DNA from: Gautieria morchelliformis
Taxonomy: Eukaryota > Basidiomycota > Agaricomycetes > Gomphales > Gomphaceae
NCBI GenBank assembly: GCA_015179125.1
Contig: WHVA01000003.1
Location: forward strand, 1 to 64,000
Direction: 5' to 3'
Length of the DNA stretch: 64,000 nt
Shown piece after piece: positions 11,237 through 24,043 of the stretch. Under the pieces are notes generated by a model, which ran no database searches, was not told the origin of the DNA, and saw nothing but the letters and a program-made list of their open reading frames with translations. Made by a program: the position numbers and the translations under genes. Every line of letters begins with the position of its first letter. Position 1 is the first letter of the stretch.

Positions 11237-12958
11237 TGTGAGCATCCGCCTGAGCAGATAGGCCACGAGCTGGAGAACGTGGCAGACGGGATTGCCAGCA
11301 TAGTCACGACGGCACACGGACTAGCAAAGTCGCTCGTGGGCCTGCGAGCATCGTTGCTGAGTCCCACACGGATGTGTGCCAGAGCAATACAGAAATCGCC
11401 ACCGTAAGGGCGACGCTACAAGCCCTTGAAGACAAGAATGAGCATCGCCACCACCGAGGGTCGCATAGAGCGATGGACAGTGGGCGCGAAAGCACCGCTG
11501 AGGATCAGCGCAAACTGCATGACTGGCGACGAATGCCGCTGCTGAAAATCCAGTCTGGGCAGGATGTACGGTTCAGAAATGAACCGAGAAACCGCGGGCC
11601 AATACGGCCCCAGAGAAGGATGGCAAGACCATCCAAAAGGTGATCCACGAGCAAGTGGCCTCGGAGGTTGACTCTGAGGATATGGCCGCGAGCCTGGAAC
11701 TCGAAGTCGAGCACTGGCAACGGAAAGAGGCACAAGCCGCCCACCGCTATACGTGTGCCCTGGAGTTGTGCAGACAGCACGCCGAAGAGGCAGTGACTCG
11801 AGCACAAACCTCCCAGCTGCCAAACGAACAGCAGGAGCATGTCATTCAGGAGGCCAGACAGGCACGTTCTGCTCTCTCAAGCAGACTACAAGTCCAGAAC
11901 GCAGGATTGACTGGGGACACCCGACATCAATCCCCACGAAGCAGCGAGCAGTTAGAAGCTGCTGCACCATGGGCTGCTGTGCAGCTGCGCAAAAGGTCCA
12001 TTGCCCTGACTGAAGGTCAAGGCATCCTGGACCAGCTCGAAGGCCCACAGGAGCCATACGATGGCGTCACACGGATGATCTGTGTAGCGCTTGCGGATGC
12101 CGCAGACATGGACCCTGAAAAGTCCGTGCTCATGAAAGCTGGCGTAAAGCTGGCACACCCTGAGCCGTACACTGGAGGTTTGGACCTCGAAGAGTTCGAG
12201 GGGTTTGTAGCAGGCATCTTGAGATGGCTCAAGATGAACTGCCTACTAGGGCCAACCACTGTGCAGATGTAGGTGGATTACCTGGGCACTCACATAACCG
12301 GCGAGGCCCAAGAGTGGTTCATTCAAAACGTTGAGCGTTTCAATCATCAGGTCTGTGAATGGACCTTGGAATTGGCTATGCAAGGGTTGCAGAGGAGGTT
12401 CATACACACCCTCACATATCACCAAGCGTCGAATAAATTCGACATGGTAGTGCAGGGCATGAAAACCGTTCAGGAAATGCTGAATGAGCTCACGAAATAC
12501 TCGGCGTGGATGATACAGCCACCTGCTGAATACATGCTCCAAGGACAGTTTGTGTCAGCATTGCGTGATACATTGTGCAATGAAGTCCTGAAGAAAGGCT
12601 ACAACGCCGAGTCCAGCTCGATCGAGCAGCTGTTTGAAGCTGCCCAAATGATTGAGCAAGCATCCCGGTACAACCAAGGGATGTGCCGGGCAGAAACCGC
12701 GGGCCCAATGGCCATCATGACACAGCTTGAAACAAGAAAGCAAGCCGCACAGTCAGGCTTTAACAAGCCCACTGCATTCCAGGCAAACAATGCCTTCCAC
12801 CGACCCATGGTGACAAAGCCGCCTCAGGGGTCGGGAAGATTGGCAAAGCTGAGCTACCTGCAAAAACCATCCGGACGCCCCCCAGACAGACCGCAAAATG
12901 CCCATAGCAGTGCAAGCTGCTTTGAATGCGGCCAGACAGCCCACATTAAGGTGAATTT

Positions 12959-14006
12959 GTCATGACAATATCAGTAAGCCCATCACCACCATCACAACAC
13001 ATCCAACCGCCGCATATACATTGCCCCACGCCTCACACGCATCTCCACTCACATCACCCACATCTGCCCAAGCCCATACACGTCTGCACAACACACCATG
13101 ACGCCTCCATAGCCCTACTGACTCGACCCTGACCCAGTACCCGCGGATCCACCCAACCCGAGTCAAAGCCCGAGCCTGAGGTACATTGATCCACGGAGGA
13201 GCTGGATGTTGAGCCACATGTCTACATATCTTCCATATATCTTTCTTTCCTAACCACAACTCATGTTTCTGATACATATGACTACCTACACCCCTTCCCA
13301 TTCGATAGACCAGTATCTTAGCTACCGCTGCCTCCGGACCACCGTACCCCCAAGTCCAGACACCAGAGTCGACCCACACGTCCTTCCTCCGCTGTTCACA
13401 CCGCAGCACACTCCGTAGCTAGATAAATAGTTCAGCTTGTATATCCATATCCCCAGTCAAAAAGAACTCACCTTGAACCATATTGGTATTTTGCGATGCA
13501 CAGAACTGTGTAGTTGTTGCTGGAGAGGACACACACATTGTGTTTCCTCTATATCTTCGTTTCTATAAATCGACTCGATTCGACTTCAGGTAGAAGTCTG
13601 AATCTAAATCACCCTCCAACCTACTATCAGCTGCTCTTAGTCTTTCACAGAATTGCCCATGCCTGAAACCGAAAGTACAGACAGCGGCCATATGGCAAGA
13701 CAACAATGGAGATCTAGAGGATCCCATCAACACCTCTCTTCTGTTATTGGATTCTAGAAGGACGGATTATCCTCCTAGGGGCATACATCATCATCAATGG
13801 ATTATCCACCTAGGGGCACATAGCGTCATCATTGACATCATTGGTGATGTATGCACTCCTAATCAAATGTTCCATAGGGTTTTACCCCTGTTCACCACTG
13901 TATAAGTAGCTAGGACTTTAGCTACAACAAATCATTGGTTTCAGCCCATTCACTCACATTGTTGAGTCTGGTTGAGTGAGTTAACAGTGTCCTCACTATC
14001 GGTCTT
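12959..14006 (+). mobile_element. Probable LTR-like insert in the gag zinc knuckle
   Basis: The gag knuckle stops at codon 12 of CFECGQTAHIKVN. Coding of the same protein resumes near 14012 (CTRVNAQTPP). The insert starts TGTCATGACAATATC at 12959, resembles family 1 only in its first 9 bases, and has a TATA-like TATAAGTAG near 13905 about 100 bp before its end (GGTCTT). GAATT lies on both sides (12954-12958 and 14007-14011), but the right border has lost bases. A 38-bp direct repeat (GGATTATCC(T/A)CCTAGGGGC) lies at about 13763-13820. Confidence 0.55.
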
Positions 14007-14229
14007 GAATTCCCTGCACTCGAGTTAATGCACAGACTCCTCCGAATCCTTCCCATTTTTGGCAAGACAATGAAATAACGAAATAACATCTTCAAGAGGT
14101 TGAAGAGGGGGAGGGTGACCCTCAGGAAACTGAGGATCAGGAAGGGAATGGCGAGCCAGCAGAGGCCTGGGAGCTGGAACCATCCCAATACTATGATTGG
14201 GATGAGGACATGGCAGATAACCAGACTGC

Positions 14230-15495
14230 TGTCAAGATTGGGTTTTAGGCATTAATATCGTGTATTAGTGAACACAACGAATGCCCGAATAACTTGTGCA
14301 AAGAGATATGCCGTTCGGTGAATAAGGTGAACCAATAAATGTTCAGAAGATAAGAGGGATGCCCGAACAGAGCTCGCCCTATCTACAGTCGTAGCGAAAT
14401 AGCCCGTGGCACTTGATGATGTAATGTGCAAGGTGTCATGGAAAGGTTGTTTAAGTAGCAACAATCCTTTTGCCGGCGAAGGCACCCCTTCTGAGCCCTT
14501 CACCGACAGCACAGATAATAGTTCGAAGGCTAAGGTAACGAAGGTGAAGTACGAAAACTCACCAGTGATGCTCAAGTCCTCCTCTGGTCGAAGATAGGAA
14601 TCTACAGGAGAGGGCTCAAGACGATCATCACAGTGAGGTCAATTTTTTCACAAGATAGACATATGATAATTGAACTGGGGAATATACATGCGAATGTAGA
14701 CTAGTTATACTCAATGCTCATGTGATGCTAGCGAATAGGAAAGAGGCCATTGTGAGTCAGGGTTGGATAGTGGTGCGCAGTCAGGATACAGAAGAGATGA
14801 AACACGTATACAATAGAAAGAAGGAGGAGTGTGAATGTGAAATGACGGGGGAAAAGACGACGAAGGCACCTATGTACGAAAACACGCCTTGAGACCTGGA
14901 TATATGTTACCCTGCACGGACTCTTCATCTGCTGGGCTGATCCCACACGATCTATGGTTAGGGAGTCCCGCGAATGCATCCTGGCCATATGAACACCTAA
15001 AGGGGTTGGGTTGGGAAGATGATGGGGCCAGTGATGAACCATCATACCGGGTAGAGGATGTCGATTGTGTTTGATGGCGTGCCTGCTGGCGAATGATGTG
15101 AGCAGCGAATGGTCGTTCGGCGAATGTGGCGAAGGGTGAATGCAGCGGTCATAGATTAGGTGTGGTTGGAGGGCAGGGCGAAGCCGAGCGAACACAAAGG
15201 AGGAGTGGTGAAAGGGGAAACAGGGATAGCTGGGTGCAAGACATACACGGGTTGTGACAATCCGGCCATAGGAACATCCAAAGGGGGTTGAGCTGAGGAG
15301 GTGAGAGGACCAGTGATGAACCATCAAGCCAGCCAAAGGACGTCATTCGTGCTTTGATGGCGCGGCCATGGCGAATGATGCGAGTAGCCAAGGTCGTTCG
15401 GCGAACTTGATGAAGGGCAATCGGAGCAAACGTAGAGGTGGAATGATGAGGGGAGGACAGAGCTACTGGGTATAGGAAATAAACACGTCATGACA
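14230..15495 (-). mobile_element. Solo LTR, family 1 (copy B)
   Basis: 1266 bp in reverse orientation: plus strand starts TGTCAAGATTGG and ends CGTCATGACA. A perfect 5-bp duplication ACTGC lies at 14225-14229 and 15496-15500. It separates the gag tail from the protease of the gypsy element, and excision restores the frame. No internal retroelement sequence is present. Confidence 0.93.
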
Positions 15496-16098
15496 ACTGC
15501 CTACAGATCCAGCGCGATTAGGATTGCGCAGGTAGACGAGACAGCCAAAGTCATGGCTGCTCAAACGACGGCCCCAGACAAGGCAGCCGAACCGATGTAT
15601 CATCATCGGAGCAAACACCGCACACAGCCTGCACAGCCACATAGCGAGAACTGTACCCTGTCAGGGTACTGGGAGATCAATGGCACGAAGGCCAACTGGC
15701 TACTAGACAGTGGCAGTGAAGGGGTACTACTATCCCCCGAATTCACCCGTGCCACTGGCATTAAGACATTTGCCTTGGAACAGCTGCAATTGGCGTGCAT
15801 TGGTAGTCGATCAATAATCAACTACAGGACAAACATGACCATTAAATTTGCTCACGAAACAGTTGAAGAATATTTCAATGTGGCAAATGTCGAGCATTAC
15901 GACGCTATCTTGGGGACTCCCTTCCTAAGGAAATTAGGAGTGACCCTGGACTTTGCCAGTCCAGGGACGATCCATGTGGGGAATGAAACCATCCACACAG
16001 GAAAGGTGAGCTTCGATGACGAAAAGTCATTGAAGAAAAGTGTGGATCCAAAGGTGAGTAGAATCACCTCAGGACCCACACCCACCCTGGCCAATTGA
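15496..16098 (+). pseudogene. Gypsy aspartic protease region
   Basis: Reads in frame with the gag tail across family 1 copy B. It contains the retropepsin active-site motif LLDSGSEG (about nt 15700) and the flap-distal motif YDAILGTPFLRKLG (about nt 15900), followed by VTLDF, a typical Ty3/gypsy protease layout. The frame stops at 16098 before the RT, which is in another frame. Whether that is natural frameshifting or decay cannot be told from one copy; the many later shifts favour decay. Confidence 0.8.
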
Positions 16099-16238
16099 AG
16101 CCAGGAGGACAAGTCTCGTGACTCGTCCTCAACCTCTCCCTACACTCGCAGGGAGAGACACTGTCATCTCATAATGAAAGCGCTAGAAAAAGGAAAAAGC
16201 TGCCAAGCGCCGGGGGTCCATACAGACGTACACAGCAC

Positions 16239-17899
16239 TTGATGGCTGCCCAAACCACAACCATTGTCCTCATGGACGATGACATCCCTCGCTTGCACGA
16301 GGAATGGATGGATAAGATCGCCGACCTCGTCGGCGGTATCCCGTTGGAACTCCCTCCCTTACGGGAGGTGAATCACAAGATCAATCTCATTGATCCCAAC
16401 AAACGCATGCGGTATCGACTACCCAAGTGCCCCGAACACTTCCGTGAGGAATTGTCCGTGAAATTAGAACGATACACCACTGCGAAGTGGTGGATACCAG
16501 CAGTGGCCCATCAAACAGTGCCAATGCTGTGTGTACCAAAGAAAAACAGTACGGTACGTACCGTCTTCGACCTGCGACAGCAGAACGAAAACACGGTGAA
16601 GGACGTAAGGCCCTTCCCGGATCAGGAGTGATGTCGCTCACTGGAAATACAGGACGAAGCTCGATATGTGAGAGGCATACGAGAAAATACGTATTCGTCC
16701 TGAAGACGTCCCAAAGACAGCCTTTGCGATGATCCTTGGCACGTTCAGGAGCCAAGTAATACAGATGGGGGATTGCAACACCCCATCAACATTTCAACGT
16801 CTCATGACATCAATATCTTGCAACTGCATAGGTCACTTCGTCCAAGTATACATGGATGATATATTCATCTTCTCGCACTCAATACAAGAGCACAAGGAAC
16901 ACCTCTGCATAGTCTTCGACAGACTACGGAGCAGCCATCTCTTCTTAAGCAAAAAGAAGGTTGATCTCTATTCAGAAAGAATGGAGTGCCTTGGCCATAT
17001 TATAGATGGCCAAGGAGTCCACGTGGATGGTGATAAAATGCAACACATCTGCGAGTGGAGGAGGCCTCGCACGTTTAACGATGTGGTTCCTTGGCCTCAT
17101 CCAATACCTGGCACACTACATGCCAGACGTCAGCGCATACACCACCCCCTTATCGGGATGTGTGCGCAACAACCGTCCATTTGAATGGACGCCATTGCTG
17201 GACAAATGCTTCCACACCATAAGGGCATTGGCCTGCAAGGCCTCGATCCTGCGTCCCATCAACGCACGGAACATGGACCCAATATGGGTCATCACCGACG
17301 GTTCAAACTCTGGTGTCGGAGCCGTCTACGGCCAGGGGCCAGACTGGAGAACCTGTCGACCAGCTGGCTTCTTGTCAAAAAATTTCAGTGTTGCGCAGCA
17401 ACACTACAGAACACACGAAACCATTGCCGTGCTCGAGGCCCTCATGAAAGGGGAGGACAAACTCCTAGGGCAGAAGTTCACCCTAGTCACAGACCACAAG
17501 GGTCTTGAGTATTTCGAGACCCAAAAGAACCTGTCGGATAGACAGGTCCGGTGGTGGGAGTTTTTATCCCGCTTTAATTACAACACCGTCCATGTTGATG
17601 GCATTGAGAACAAAGTAGTGGACTGCTTATCCTGCTACTATGAAAGCGACACGGGTGATGAGAAGCACCCGGACCATGTCTTTGTCAACGCAGATGTGCG
17701 ACTAGACCCGGACAGTGAGCTAATGCCCACCGACCGATACATGGAACTGTGTACAGCAGCTACGAGGCAATCAACTCGCCTCGTGGAGAAAACAGAGCCA
17801 CGAGCATTAGAAGCAGTGGTCATGAACGAAGGCTCCGCCAAGGAACCTCACCACGACATGTCATTGCCACCAGCAATGACGGGGCCTCCCTGTGCATAA
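16239..17899 (+). pseudogene. Gypsy reverse transcriptase and RNase H, frameshifted
   Basis: RT fingers/palm begin in 16239-16631 (RYRLPKCPEHFREEL, VPKKNSTVRTVFDLRQQN). A shift follows, and 16729-17060 holds the palm with YMDDIFIFS (near 16850) and LGHIIDGQGV. Another shift leads to 17065-17899 with the thumb and RNase H (WVITDGSNSGVGAV, FLSKNFS, TLVTDHKGLEYF, NLSDRQVRWWEFL). The catalytic DD of RT and the RNase H Asp (ITDGS) are intact, but at least two frameshifts separate the parts. Confidence 0.87.
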
Positions 17900-18754
17900 G
17901 CGTAGACGAAAACATGGACCTGCCAAAGGTCTTACATGACTCCTACCATAAGGAGCCCATGTTCGCAAAGATCATGGGAAACATGGATGCACATCCAAGA
18001 TTCGGAATCCAGGATGGGCTGATTTGGACAAACAATCAGCTCAAGAGGGATGTCATAGCCATCCCTCAGAACATATTTCAAGGGGGAAGGAGGCTGATCA
18101 AAATCATAATCGATAATGCACACCAGACAATTGGCCACTACGGTTGACTGAAAACTTCGAACCACATTCAAAGAACATACTGGTGGCCCAGGATGGCCTC
18201 AGGCATCGAGGCATTCTGCACTTCGTGTGTGAAGTGTCAGACTGCCAAGACAGGCACGCAGCAGCCTGCATGCAGGGCTACTGCATAGCCTGCCCATTCC
18301 CAATAGACCATGGCAATCTATGAGTATCGATTTCATGGGCCCGCTGCCCAAATCGAATGACTGTGATTACCTGATGGTAATCATAGATAGACTCATGTCT
18401 CACGTAGACCTGATCCCAACAACGAGGAGTGTGACAGCCAAAGGAATAGCCTGGCTATTCCTGAAAGAGGTCATAAGACTTCCTGGAGTCCCAGACTCCA
18501 TAGTCTCGGATCGAGACTTGAAATTCACATGCACATTCTGGCGTGAGCTTCAGCAACTCATGGGGATGAAACTCCTCATGTCTACCGCGTTCCATCCTCA
18601 AATGGATGGTGCAACCGAACGGGAAAACTGTTCGATAGGCCAGGTCCTTCGATCAGTCATCAAGGACGATCAAAAGGACTGGGCCAACAAGTGCCCAATG
18701 GTCGAAGTTGTGTTGAACAGCAACGTCAGCTCAACAACAGGGTTTGCACACTTC
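17900..18754 (+). pseudogene. Gypsy integrase, N-terminal and catalytic parts, split by an LTR
   Basis: The zinc-binding region (NAHQTIGHYG, then YWWPRM and CTSCVKCQ) spans about 18115-18240 with a stop between its halves. The core runs from 18320: MSIDFMGPLP (first Asp), VSDRDLKFT (second Asp, with RD in place of the usual RG) and MDGATERENC (Glu). The reading frame stops at SSTTGFAH where family 1 copy C is inserted at the ACTTC site. Confidence 0.85.
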
Positions 18755-19786
18755 TGTCATGACCCATCTATTTCCCTTACCCCACTGTCTCTCTGTCACC
18801 TCTCATCGTTCCTCCTGCATCTTTGCCTGAGTTCGCCATACCCTCCGACCACTCCTTCCCTATGTTCACTCCATTCGCCCTTCGCCACATTCGCCGAACG
18901 ACCATTCACTACTCGCATCATTCGCCAGCAGGCACACCATCAAACACGATCGACACCCTTTACCCGGCGTGATGGTTCATTACTGGGCCCATCATCTTCT
19001 CAATCCAACCCCTTTAGGCATTCATATGGCCGGGATGCATTCGCAGGACGTCCTACCCGTAGGTCATGTGGGATCAACCCAGCAGACGAAGAGTCCGTGC
19101 AGGGTGGTGTATATGCAGGTCCCAAGGCGTGTTTTCGTACATAGGTGCCTTCGCCCTCTTTCCTCTCCATTGCTTCATGTTCCCACCCCTCTTCCATTCT
19201 ATTGTATGTCTATTTCATCTATTTGTATCATGACTGCGCACCCCTATCCAACCCTGACTCATGACAGCCTCTTTCCCATTCGCTGTTACCATACGAGCAT
19301 TCAATATAAGTAGTTTACATTTGCATGTATATTCCTCAGTTCAATTATCATATGTCCATCTTGTGCAAAGCTTGACCTCACTATGATCATCGTCTTGAGC
19401 CCTCACCTATAGATTCCTATCTTCGACCAGAGGAGGACTTGAGCACCACTGGTGAGTTTTCGTACTTCACCTTCGTTACTTTAGCCTTCGAACTATTTTC
19501 CGTGCTGTCGGCGAAGGGCTCCGAAGGAGCGCCTTCGCCGGCGAAAGGATTGTTGCTACTTAAAAACAACCTTTCTGTGACACCTTGCACATTACATCGT
19601 CAAGTGCCATGGGCTATTTTGCTACAACGGTAGATAGGGCGAGCCCCGATCGGGTAGCCCTCTTATCTTCTGAAAATCTTTGGGTTCACCCTATTCGCCG
19701 AACGGCATACTTATTCGCACAAGTTATTCGGGCATTCACTGTGTTCACTAATACACGATATTAACGCCTAAAAACCAATCTTGACA
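18755..19786 (+). mobile_element. Solo LTR, family 1 (copy C)
   Basis: 1032 bp, starts TGTCATGACCC and ends CAATCTTGACA. A perfect duplication ACTTC lies at 18750-18754 and 19787-19791. It interrupts the integrase of the central gypsy element between GFAHF and ELNYGYMPW. It is shorter than other copies, mainly from a deletion in the 5' third. Confidence 0.93.
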
Positions 19787-20363
19787 ACTTCGAGCTGAAC
19801 TACGGATATATGCCTTGGATCGACCTGCCAATGGCCACGGACACTCCCTTCAAGGGAGTGACGAAATTTACACATCAGGCTCGATGGCAGCACACGATGC
19901 AATCATAGAGTATCATGTGATGCAGATGTTTCATGCAAATAAGAAACATCGCGAAGGGGACATGTATGCGGTGGGAGACCGCATATACCTGTCAACCCAA
20001 AACCTGACCCTACCAAAAGGAAGGGCCAGGAAGCTAGTACCACAATATATTGGACCATATCACGTGAAGGAGGCCCACAATGACACCTCGACGGTAACCC
20101 TCGAATTACCGGAGGAATTAACAAACCGGCGCATCACGCCAACATTTCATACCAATTTTATATGAAGGTATGAGGCGAATAACAACAATCTATTCCCTTG
20201 TTGAGAAGTAAAATCATTTTATGACTTTGGAGCGAATGACAAGGCAGAGTGGCTCGTCGATGAGATCTTATCCCACCGATGGATAAACTCAAAGGACCTA
20301 GAGTTCCAAATCAGGTGGAATCTAGGAGACGTGACATGGGAGCCCATGTCATCATGTAAGTGA
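19787..20363 (+). pseudogene. Gypsy integrase C-terminus and chromodomain
   Basis: Continues the integrase after copy C (ELNYGYMPWIDLP). It shifts frame near 19900 to the GPY/F-like region (KLVPQYIGPYHVKEA and ITPTFHTNF, to 20165). After another shift it ends with a chromodomain at 20247-20363 (EWLVDEILSH, IRWNLGDVTWEP) and TGA at 20361-20363. Placement at the extreme C-terminus of Pol matches chromoviruses. Broken by at least two frameshifts. Confidence 0.8.
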
Positions 20364-21621
20364 TAAGAGTTATTCTAAATGGATTTGTATTTGGAGTTGG
20401 GAATTGATTCAAGCTTCAAGTGGAGCTGAATCGAGTAGACGTTTGAGTGCTGAGGGGACTGCTTGTACTATAGAAACTACTTCGATCGGGAACTTTGAGA
20501 CGGTGGAGAGGTGAAACTAATGTTATTCGTGCTTAATTGTTACATCTGTTTGTACTACTTAACTACTGGAAAGGGCTCGGCGTCGATACGGTACGTGTGG
20601 CATGTGACGCAGGGATATAGGGGGATGTGGAGTATAGACTGGAGCGAGCTATCGAATGAATATGACAAGGGAATGCTAAGGATTATTTGTACATAAGACG
20701 ATGGTGTGGAGAGACATGTGCGTGATGTGCGAGGGGGAATTGTGGAGCAGCGGTCGAGTCCGGTCAGGGACGATCGGATGCATATGTACCTTGATCCCAA
20801 TTGAATTGATGTCTAAGCGGGGATCAGTGTCTCGGGTCAGTCTGTCAATCGAGATTGATGTGATCGACGCATTCAATATGATGACGATTCGCTTGGCGTG
20901 CCTTGTACGCGTGCTCGAAGGTGTATTGGCTCGGTGTCATGTGTACGCGAGTCGGGGGTTCGGGGATATCTGTATGTAACTTGGGTACGAGCCTTGGTGA
21001 TATCATTAATGTCGTAAATGGAGTATCATAACATGGTTTGCTCCCTGTCTGGATAGGGTGGGATCACCAGCTCCCCACTAAACCCCCATGATACAATGTG
21101 CGCACTCTCAAATGTCTTAACAGTTCCTCCTCTCACTGTGGGAAAGATCTCCCTGAATATTCGTAGGGTAACCCACTGGCATGTCCCATGGAATGACCAC
21201 TGAGCATCGCTGGCGCGTCCATGTCTCCACCAAAAGAGCCTCCATGGAAGAATGCCGGTGGGTAAGCCACTGGATAAACAAGGAAAAATGTCTGGAATCA
21301 CAAGTATGACATGGATTTATCCACTTACCAAAAGACTTTATTTCTGGTGGATTTGAAATCAGTGTACATATGTAGTAGATTCTCCTATGAAAAGCTTAAG
21401 GGGTCAACCTGTGACTGCCACACGAGTTTCCACCAGTATGCCGGTTGAGATGCCCGTCACTCCAGCAGGGATATCCACAACAAGACATAGGGCAATCCAT
21501 CAGATATACTTAGGGACAGTCCATCAGGCTTAATAGTGGTTAACCCATCATAATTAATAGTAATTATAATGTACATTTTTGGCATAATACTCCAGACACA
21601 CCACAAACGGCGTTGCCACAC
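20364..21621. other. Interval without a supported gene
   Basis: Probably includes the 3' untranslated part of the gypsy element. Around 21110-21270 the minus strand has an open stretch rich in Gly, Pro, Ser and His (AYPPAFFHGGSF), which may be the end of the broken gene at 21622-23312. Nothing else is recognisable. Confidence 0.3.
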
Positions 21622-23312
21622 TTAACGATGCTGCCACTCCCGACTGCACGCTGAACTACGCAGGTGCAGGTGCGCTGTGACTGTCAGGGTCTTCCTCATC
21701 CTTGATTGGTGGGATGAGTACAGTGGGGCATCCACGTTTGGCTGAGAATCAGCATCACCGTCAACATCTAGGGCAAGTTCATTATCGACGTTTCCACCAA
21801 GGTCCATGTCTTCAGTCTCCATATCAACTGGTGTTCTGTAAATCGACAACTTTGCTACATATGCCACAAACGAAGCCTTGCCTTGCTTAGGAACAACACT
21901 AGACACATTTTCAGCCTGTTTATGCTCCTCTTTTCTCTTGAATGCATGGGGGAGGCCTGTGCGTGGTCCTATTTTTGTCTTGATGCCAGACCGCTGTCAA
22001 GATTGGTTTTTAGGCGTTAATATCGTGTATTAGTGAACACAGTGAATGCCCAAATAACTTGTGCGAATAAGTATGCCATTCAGCGAAGAGGATGAACCAA
22101 TAAATGTTCGGAAGATAAGAGGGCTGCCCGAATGGAGCTCGCCCTATCTACAGTCATAGCAAAATAGCCCGTGGCACTTGACGATGTAACGTGCAAGGTG
22201 TCATGGAAAGGTTGTCTCAGTGGCGACAATCCTTTCACTGGCGAAGGCACTCCTTCGGAGCCCTTCACCGACAGCAGAGAAAATAATTTGAAGGCTAAGG
22301 TAACGAAGATGAAGTATGAGAACTCACCAGTGATGCCTAAGTCTTCTTCTGGTCGAAGATAGAAATCTAGAGGAGAAGGCTCAAGATGATGGTCACAGCG
22401 AGGTCAAGTTTGCACAAGATGGACATATGATAATTGAACTGAAGAATATACATGCGAATGTAAACTACTTATACCGAATACTCGTATGGTAACAGCGAAT
22501 AGGAAAGAGGCCGTCATGAGTCAGGGTTGGATAGGGGTGTGCAGTCATGATACAGATAGATGGAATAAACATACAATAGAATGAAAGAAGGGTGCGAACA
22601 TGAAACAACGGAGAGGAAAGGGGGCGAAGGCACCTATGTACGGAAATACGCCTTGGGACCCACATATACACCACCCTGCACGGACTCTTCGTCTGCTGGG
22701 TTGATCCCACACGACCTACGGGTAGAACGTCCCGCGAATGCATTCTGGCCATATGAACACCTAAAGGGGTTGGATCGAGAAGGTGATGGGGCTAGTGATG
22801 AACCATCACGCCGGGTAAATGGTATCGATCGTGTGTGATGGCGTGCCTGCTGGCGAATGATGCGAGCAGCGAATAGTCGTTCGGAGAATGGTGCGAACAG
22901 TGAATGGAGTGAGCGTAGAGGAAGAGTGGTCGAAGGGTTGGGCGAACTCAGGCGAAGATGCAGGGGGAGTGACTAGGGGGAACGTAGAGACAGTTGGGTG
23001 CAGGAAATACACGAGTCGTGACAATCCAATCATAGGAACAACATTGAAAGGGGGTTGAGCAGAGGAGGTGATAGGGCCAGCGATGAACCACAAAGCCAGT
23101 CCAAGGACGTCGCACACGCTTTGATGGCATGGCTATGGTGAATGGTGCGAACAGCAGAGATCGGTCGCCGAAACCGGCGAAGGGCGATCGGAGCGAACAC
23201 GGGGGTGGAGTGCGGAATGGGAGGACAGAGCGGCTGAGTATAGGAAATAAACGCGTCATGACAACCGCCCGAATTTCGCTTCCAATTTCCTACATACACC
23301 AGTAACCTCATT
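21622..23312 (-). pseudogene. Host-like gene remnant split by family 1 copy D
   Basis: Removing the LTR at 21995-23263 and one ACCGC repeat joins VCRKLEAKFGR (about 23310-23269) to SGIKTKIGPRTGLPHAFKRK (from 21989). This then runs open through an acidic segment (DMETEDMDLGG, ALDVDGDAD) to a stop at 21622. The product is basic at first, then acidic; I recognise no domain. Continuity of the frame across the excised LTR is the main evidence that it was coding. The 5' end was not found. Confidence 0.5.
21995..23263 (-). mobile_element. Solo LTR, family 1 (copy D)
   Basis: 1269 bp in reverse orientation: starts TGTCAAGATTGG and ends GCGTCATGACA on the plus strand. A perfect duplication ACCGC lies at 21990-21994 and 23264-23268. 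It interrupts a minus-strand coding sequence. Confidence 0.93.
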
Positions 23313-24043
23313 CTGGCCCATCAAGAATACGAGTATACCACCGGGAGGCAATCTGGAAGCGGATCAGGGTCTTCATCAGCGTCATACAACCTACTTCACT
23401 AAGTCTCTTGGGGTCCCAGTCGCCTACGCCTCCTCCAAATATGTACACTAATACTGAAGCAGCATCTTGAGCATAGGCTAGAGCGAGACATGCAAAGACA
23501 AGAACGACAGTACTCCACCCGATCCAAAATCTTCGACGATAACGTGACGATGAAGAATCCGAGATAGCCCCTGAGGATTTGGATTGGATTAGGCATGTTG
23601 CACAACTGATACCTACATACCTATGACGGGTTGAGCTATGAGCCTGCTGATGGACTCAGCCAGCCAGCCAGACCAAACTTGTCAGTTGCTCGGAAAGACC
23701 CAGGTCCAGGAGGAACGGTGTGCGATAGCTAAAGTAATTCGTTTGCAAGCATATCAGGGAGGCAAGTAATATACCCTAGCTCCACAGTCCATGCGACCTG
23801 TGCACCAGCCATCCTGAGACTAAGCATAAAGAGATTCCACTTTGTCAAGGGCTTTAAGCCCTGAAGCTTGGCATCATCCTGGGGTGGATGTGGAATTCCT
23901 CTAGTTTCTTCACAGGTTCTACGCAGGGATTGACCTCCAAATGGGACTTGGAGGCATAAGAACCGTGCAAGTCAGAGGGAGGAGATGCACTTGAGGCACC
24001 AGCGGCTTTGCGTCCAGATGGCTATGTGATCTGTGTCATAGGG
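23313..24043. other. Interval without a supported gene
   Basis: Only short frames on either strand. A plus-strand stretch near 23310-23400 (EYEYTTGRQSGSGSG) is open but too short to call. Confidence 0.25.

Larger units (their letters stand above)
10143..14229 (+). pseudogene. gag of the central gypsy element, broken
   Basis: The N-terminal part (10143-10757) is Ser/Asp/Pro-rich (SRSPSPSPPP). After an AT-rich insert, coding resumes in shifting frames from 11243 (GHELENVADGIAS, then CQSNTEIATVRATLQALEDK). From 11640 one frame runs to the zinc knuckle, interrupted only by TAG at 12270-12272, probably from CAG. It includes a capsid-like stretch (GEAQEWFIQN, YMLQGQFVSALRD). The knuckle CFECGQTAHIKVN is cut at its last Cys by an insert at 12959. 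The acidic tail EVEEGEGDPQETEDQ to DEDMADNQTA (to 14229) follows and then meets family 1 copy B. Joining over copy B links NQTA to YRSS. Confidence 0.8.
10143..20363 (+). mobile_element. Decayed Ty3/gypsy element with nested insertions
   Basis: The order gag, protease, RT, RNase H, integrase, chromodomain reads in one direction across this span. Four inserts break it: 10763-11236, about 12959-14006, 14230-15495 and 18755-19786. Removing the two family 1 LTRs rejoins coding sequence at their TSDs. Multiple frameshifts and at least one nonsense codon show that it is inactive. The flanking LTRs of this element were not identified. Its codons lack the CGGAA bias of the elements at both ends of the window. 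Confidence 0.85.

Noticed and set aside
14230..19786. Family 1 copies B and C as the two LTRs of the central gypsy element
   Set aside because: They lie in opposite orientation, have different TSDs and both interrupt coding sequence of that element.
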